The translations under genes were made by a program, and so were the position numbers. Shown one piece after another: positions 63,694-64,000 of a stretch of 64,000 nucleotides of DNA (positions are counted from its first letter, which is position 1; every line of letters starts with the position of its first letter). A model generated the notes under the pieces. That model saw nothing but the letters and a program-made list of their open reading frames with translations. It did no database searches and was not told where the DNA came from. The DNA is from Microbacterium saccharophilum (GTDB taxonomy: Bacteria > Actinomycetota > Actinomycetes > Actinomycetales > Microbacteriaceae), in contig NZ_BKAH01000002.1 in the NCBI RefSeq assembly GCF_007992455.1, positions 310,001 through 374,000 of the forward strand, written 5' to 3'.

Positions 63694-64000
63694 TCAGCGA
63701 AGAGGGCGGTCGAACGCGCCCTGACGCGTCGAAACGATGTCTTTGCCGAGGGGCATGAGCGAGATCGGGATCATCTTGAAGTCGGCGAGCGCGAGCGGAA
63801 TGCCGATGATCGTGATGAACAGCGCGATGCCGGAGAGCAGGTGCCCGATCGCCAGCCAGATCCCGGCGAAGACGACCCAGATCACGTTGCCGATGAAGGA
63901 GCCGACGCCCGCGCCCGGCTTGTCGACGATCATGCGGCCGAACGGCCACAGCACGTAGTTGGCGGTCCGGAACGACGCGATCGCCCACGGGATCGTGATG
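63694..64000 (-). CDS. YccF-domain membrane protein, 5' end outside the window
   Basis: The frame stays open to the right edge, and its first visible residues ITIPWAIASFRTANYVLWPFGR are already inside the family. It contains two YccF repeats; the second is GNVIWVVFAGIWLAIGHLLSGIALFITIIGIPLALADFKMIPISLMPLGKDIV. About four membrane segments are expected in the full protein. Function is unknown. The start lies beyond base 64000. Confidence 0.9.
   Translation of the reverse strand, partial: ITIPWAIASFRTANYVLWPFGRMIVDKPGAGVGSFIGNVIWVVFAGIWLAIGHLLSGIALFITIIGIPLALADFKMIPISLMPLGKDIVSTRQGAFDRPLR

Overview
The window is high-GC, gene-dense actinobacterial chromosome, most like a Microbacteriaceae member such as Microbacterium. 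This rests on strong G/C third-position bias, many GTG starts, ATGA/GTGA overlaps, a GuaB3 paralogue, a DUF3817-GuaA pair, IniA/IniC-type dynamins and CIRCE-controlled groES. The lineage is inferred from gene content, not from a marker-gene search.

Layout. 0-3 kb: the tail of an unidentified gene, then a response regulator, a histidine kinase and a PepSY-type membrane protein with a GTTCAG repeat operator. 3.0-3.6 kb: a mirror-symmetric array of five palindromic repeats. 3.7-7.8 kb: the tRNA t6A genes tsaB-rimI-tsaD, a small membrane protein, and a convergent THUMP-like methyltransferase. 7.9-18.6 kb: an iniBAC-like locus, the most unusual part of the window. The plus strand carries an Asp-Asn-Ser repeat protein followed by two dynamin-like GTPases. 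The minus strand carries a membrane-anchored Hsp70-like ATPase, a large STAND/LuxR regulator resembling mycobacterial IniR, an IniB-N protein and a four-helix membrane protein. The two low-complexity proteins share a C-terminal domain, and a C-rich motif lies upstream of three of the transcription units. 18.8-19.3 kb: groES with two CIRCE operators. 19.4-26.2 kb: RarD and a complete branched-chain amino acid ABC importer, whose LivH carries an extra exported domain.

26.4-33.4 kb: guanine nucleotide genes (guaB, guaB3, guaA) with SURF1 and DUF3817 proteins, interrupted by a sarcosine-oxidase-like gene flanked by two 69-bp palindromes. 33.5-45.8 kb: Bax-inhibitor-1 protein, glycerophosphodiesterase, an ABC exporter, a large secreted subtilase, a lipoprotein, manganese catalase, three envelope-stress-type small proteins, a FUSC transporter and a SnoaL-like protein. 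45.9-50.1 kb: a PLD-Ski2-like helicase fusion and a NERD/zinc-finger nuclease gene broken by a one-base frameshift, a candidate defence pair.

50.2-63.6 kb looks like a decaying island for alpha-1,6-glucan (dextran/isomaltooligosaccharide) use. It holds a 5'-truncated GH32 enzyme, PfkB kinase, ROK regulator, sugar ABC importer, intracellular GH66 and GH13_31 enzymes, GntR regulator, MFS transporter, and a broken glucodextranase-type C-terminus with a nonsense codon. Its right edge is a tRNA-like gene. A divergent copy of that gene's 3' end lies at the left edge, and matching 11-bp-spaced TGTGTCCA repeats lie just inside both ends, as expected for an old integration event. The window ends inside a YccF gene.
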